Source: an uncultured Collinsella sp. (GTDB lineage Bacteria; Actinomycetota; Coriobacteriia; Coriobacteriales; Coriobacteriaceae). Taken from it: a stretch of DNA of 15,642 bases. Under the pieces are notes generated by a model. It saw only the letters and a program-made list of their open reading frames with translations. It was not told the DNA's origin and did no database searches. The position numbers were made by a program, and so were the translations under genes. The stretch spans positions 1-15,642 of the forward strand of contig CALJNY010000230.1 in the NCBI GenBank assembly GCA_937981515.1, written 5' to 3'. Below are positions 14,564 to 15,642 of this stretch, piece after piece (within the stretch, counting starts at the first letter, position 1; every line of letters starts with the position of its first letter).

Positions 14564-14615
14564 GGACTGTTTTTTGGCGTATCAGCCGCCAATCAATCCC
14601 TATTCCACCGCAAGT
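14545..14615. repeat. Palindromic repeat, copy C
   Basis: The arms 14548-14568 and 14595-14615 are reverse complements with at most one mismatch at the inner end. The inner hairpin is TTGGCG/CGCCAA. The left end overlaps the primase-helicase gene: its stop codon TAG (14561-14563) and the last six sense codons lie in the repeat. It separates this gene from the convergent toxin gene, 28 bases away. Confidence 0.85.
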
Positions 14616-14643
14616 TAAAAGCGAGTGGCTAGCTCAGTGGGCC

Positions 14644-14937
14644 CTAGAACAGTTCTTGATGCGAACCCATTCTGACCAGTCGAATCACCGGATTAGTTTT
14701 ATGCGGCAGGTAGAGAACGACCACGTCGATCAGGCCGTCGGATAGATGGAAGTCGATGTGCCCGTTGTAGTTGCCGCCCGGGTTGGAGAGCTCGTGGGCA
14801 CCGTACTCCGCCGGAAGCGAACCATGTGCCGCAAGCTCGGCAACTGCCGCCTTAAACTCGGTTTTTAGCTGCGGATGACTCTGCATCGTTCGCTTGTAGT
14901 CGGCCTTAAACTGAGCCTCGACCTTAATCTCAAACAT
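14644..14937 (-). CDS. YafQ-type (RelE/ParE superfamily) mRNA interferase toxin
   Basis: This 97-residue toxin cuts mRNA on the ribosome when its antitoxin is lost. It matches the YafQ subgroup: the catalytic set of E. coli YafQ (H50, D61, H63, D67, H87, F91) corresponds to H48, D62, H64, D67, H93 and F97. It ends GSHQELF, the family signature. All residues needed for activity appear present, so it should be functional. The ATG is 3 bases after the antitoxin stop (TAA-GCG-ATG), so translation is coupled and depends on the antitoxin reading. It ends convergently with the primase-helicase gene, with repeat copy C in between. Confidence 0.93.
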   Translation of the reverse strand: MFEIKVEAQFKADYKRTMQSHPQLKTEFKAAVAELAAHGSLPAEYGAHELSNPGGNYNGHIDFHLSDGLIDVVVLYLPHKTNPVIRLVRMGSHQELF

Positions 14938-14940
14938 CGC

Positions 14941-15240
14941 TTAGCCCTCATCGAGGAATGACATAAGCTCATCGGCGTTGTTGAATGACGGGCTATCGTC
15001 CGGCAGGATTCCCAACTCATGAGCTTCGGCGATTACCATGGCACGCCTCGTCGCCTCGTTGGGCACTTCCGCCCTTCCTACAATCTCAAAAGGAATCTTT
15101 CGCTGATTTACCAGCTGCCGAACGGCAAGATTGAGATAGGAATTGAGGCTGAGGCCGACCGAATCCAAGAACTCAGTCGCCTGCTCCTTGAGCCCCTCTT
15201 CGATGCGAACCGTCGTAGGCTTAACCGTTGCAGCAGACAT
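14941..15240 (-). CDS. DinJ/RelB-type antitoxin
   Basis: This 99-residue antitoxin neutralises the toxin encoded right behind it and represses its own promoter. Residues about 8-50 form a ribbon-helix-helix DNA-binding fold (TTVRIEEGLKEQATEFLDSV, then GLSLNSYLNLAVRQLV), typical of DinJ/RelB. The C-terminal part (about 60-99), with EATRRAMVIAEA and the acidic end, would wrap the toxin. The frame is open to 15312, but ATG 15240 is chosen because GAGGAGG lies 6 bases upstream and the family starts there. The order antitoxin-toxin is the usual one. Confidence 0.93.
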   Translation of the reverse strand: MSAATVKPTTVRIEEGLKEQATEFLDSVGLSLNSYLNLAVRQLVNQRKIPFEIVGRAEVPNEATRRAMVIAEAHELGILPDDSPSFNNADELMSFLDEG

Positions 15241-15354
15241 ACGCAACCTCCTCGCTCTCGTCTTTTGCATCAGTATACCCAGTTTAGATGGCAGGCTGAT
15301 GTTAAATGACATTAATCTGCCGTTCTCATTACTACAACAACAGGCACGCTCGCC
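15241..15354 (-). promoter_or_regulatory. Toxin-antitoxin promoter region
   Basis: On the minus strand TATACT (15277-15272) makes a good -10 about 32 bases before the antitoxin start. No clear -35 is at 17 bases. A loose dyad, ATGT(N6)ACAT (15299-15312), lies just upstream and could be the antitoxin operator, with 10 of 14 positions symmetric. No terminator is visible after the LOG-family gene that ends at 15355. Confidence 0.35.
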
Positions 15355-15642
15355 CTACATCAACCCGCTCAGGGCAATGTCGACGGCTTCGTTGAGGTCG
15401 TCGGTGATGTGTACGAGCTCGGGATCGAGCGGGCTGATCATACCGGCGTCCATCACCGGACCGTTAAGCCAGTCGAATAGGCCCTGCCAGTACTCGCTAC
15501 CTACCAGCACAAGCGGCATGCGCTTGACCTTGTGCGTTTGCACCAGCGTGAGCACCTCGAACATCTCGTCGAGCGTGCCAAACCCGCCAGGAAACACGAT
15601 GGCGCCCGAGCTGTATTTGACGAACATGGTCTTGCGCACGAA
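15355..15642 (-). CDS. LOG-family protein (lysine-decarboxylase-like, TIGR00730 type), partial
   Basis: The C-terminal 95 or so residues are visible; the start lies beyond the right edge. The signature PGGFGTLDE, which binds the nucleotide in LOG-type phosphoribohydrolases, is intact, preceded by KYSSGAIVFPGG and followed by LTLVQTHKVKRMPLVLVG and a YW-x-GLFDWL segment, as in the family. Members cleave nucleoside monophosphates such as cytokinin or AMP N-glycosides; in bacteria the role is poorly known. The stop is 114 bases upstream of the antitoxin start on the same strand, so it may be expressed independently. Confidence 0.92.
   Translation of the reverse strand, partial: FVRKTMFVKYSSGAIVFPGGFGTLDEMFEVLTLVQTHKVKRMPLVLVGSEYWQGLFDWLNGPVMDAGMISPLDPELVHITDDLNEAVDIALSGLM

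Overview
The window looks like chromosomal DNA of a high-GC Actinomycetota, most likely a gut coriobacterium close to Collinsella. This is inferred from base composition, the protein flavour, and a Tat-type lipoprotein PstS next to compact pst, DegV, HAD and dipeptidase genes. No rRNA or marker gene is present to prove it.

Bases 1-9956 carry housekeeping genes, all on the minus strand. In transcription order (right to left) these are: a phosphoglycolate-phosphatase-like HAD hydrolase with an M20/PepV-type dipeptidase; the phosphate uptake operon pstS-pstC-pstA-pstB, closed by a clear rho-independent terminator; an ABC-F ATPase with a Cof-type HAD phosphatase 6 bases behind it; and a DtxR/MntR-type metal-dependent repressor. 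Bases 1-353 hold no convincing gene, only hairpins and a decayed tRNA-like stretch. A plus-strand DegV fatty-acid-binding protein (10113-10973) is divergent from the HAD/dipeptidase pair.

Bases 10974-15354 form an accessory segment of visibly lower GC. It holds one 994-residue protein that joins a TOTE-type archaeo-eukaryotic primase domain, an SF2 helicase and a decayed phospholipase-D-like domain. This is a probable conflict (defence) protein. Convergent with it is a DinJ/RelB-YafQ type toxin-antitoxin pair. The window ends inside a LOG-family (lysine-decarboxylase-like) gene whose start lies beyond the right edge.

The intergenic DNA carries several short palindromic repeat families. One family of about 70 bases occurs three times (7712-7780, 10984-11053, 14545-14615), with compensatory changes that keep its two-tier stem. 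Two of these copies, in the same orientation, bracket the primase-helicase gene, and one supplies that protein's last codons. There is also a perfect 38-base inverted pair (3640-3737), a tandem pair (899-946), and a 229-base segment bounded by 36/35-base near-identical inverted repeats (11142-11370). Together with the primase-helicase, these repeats are the least ordinary content of the window.
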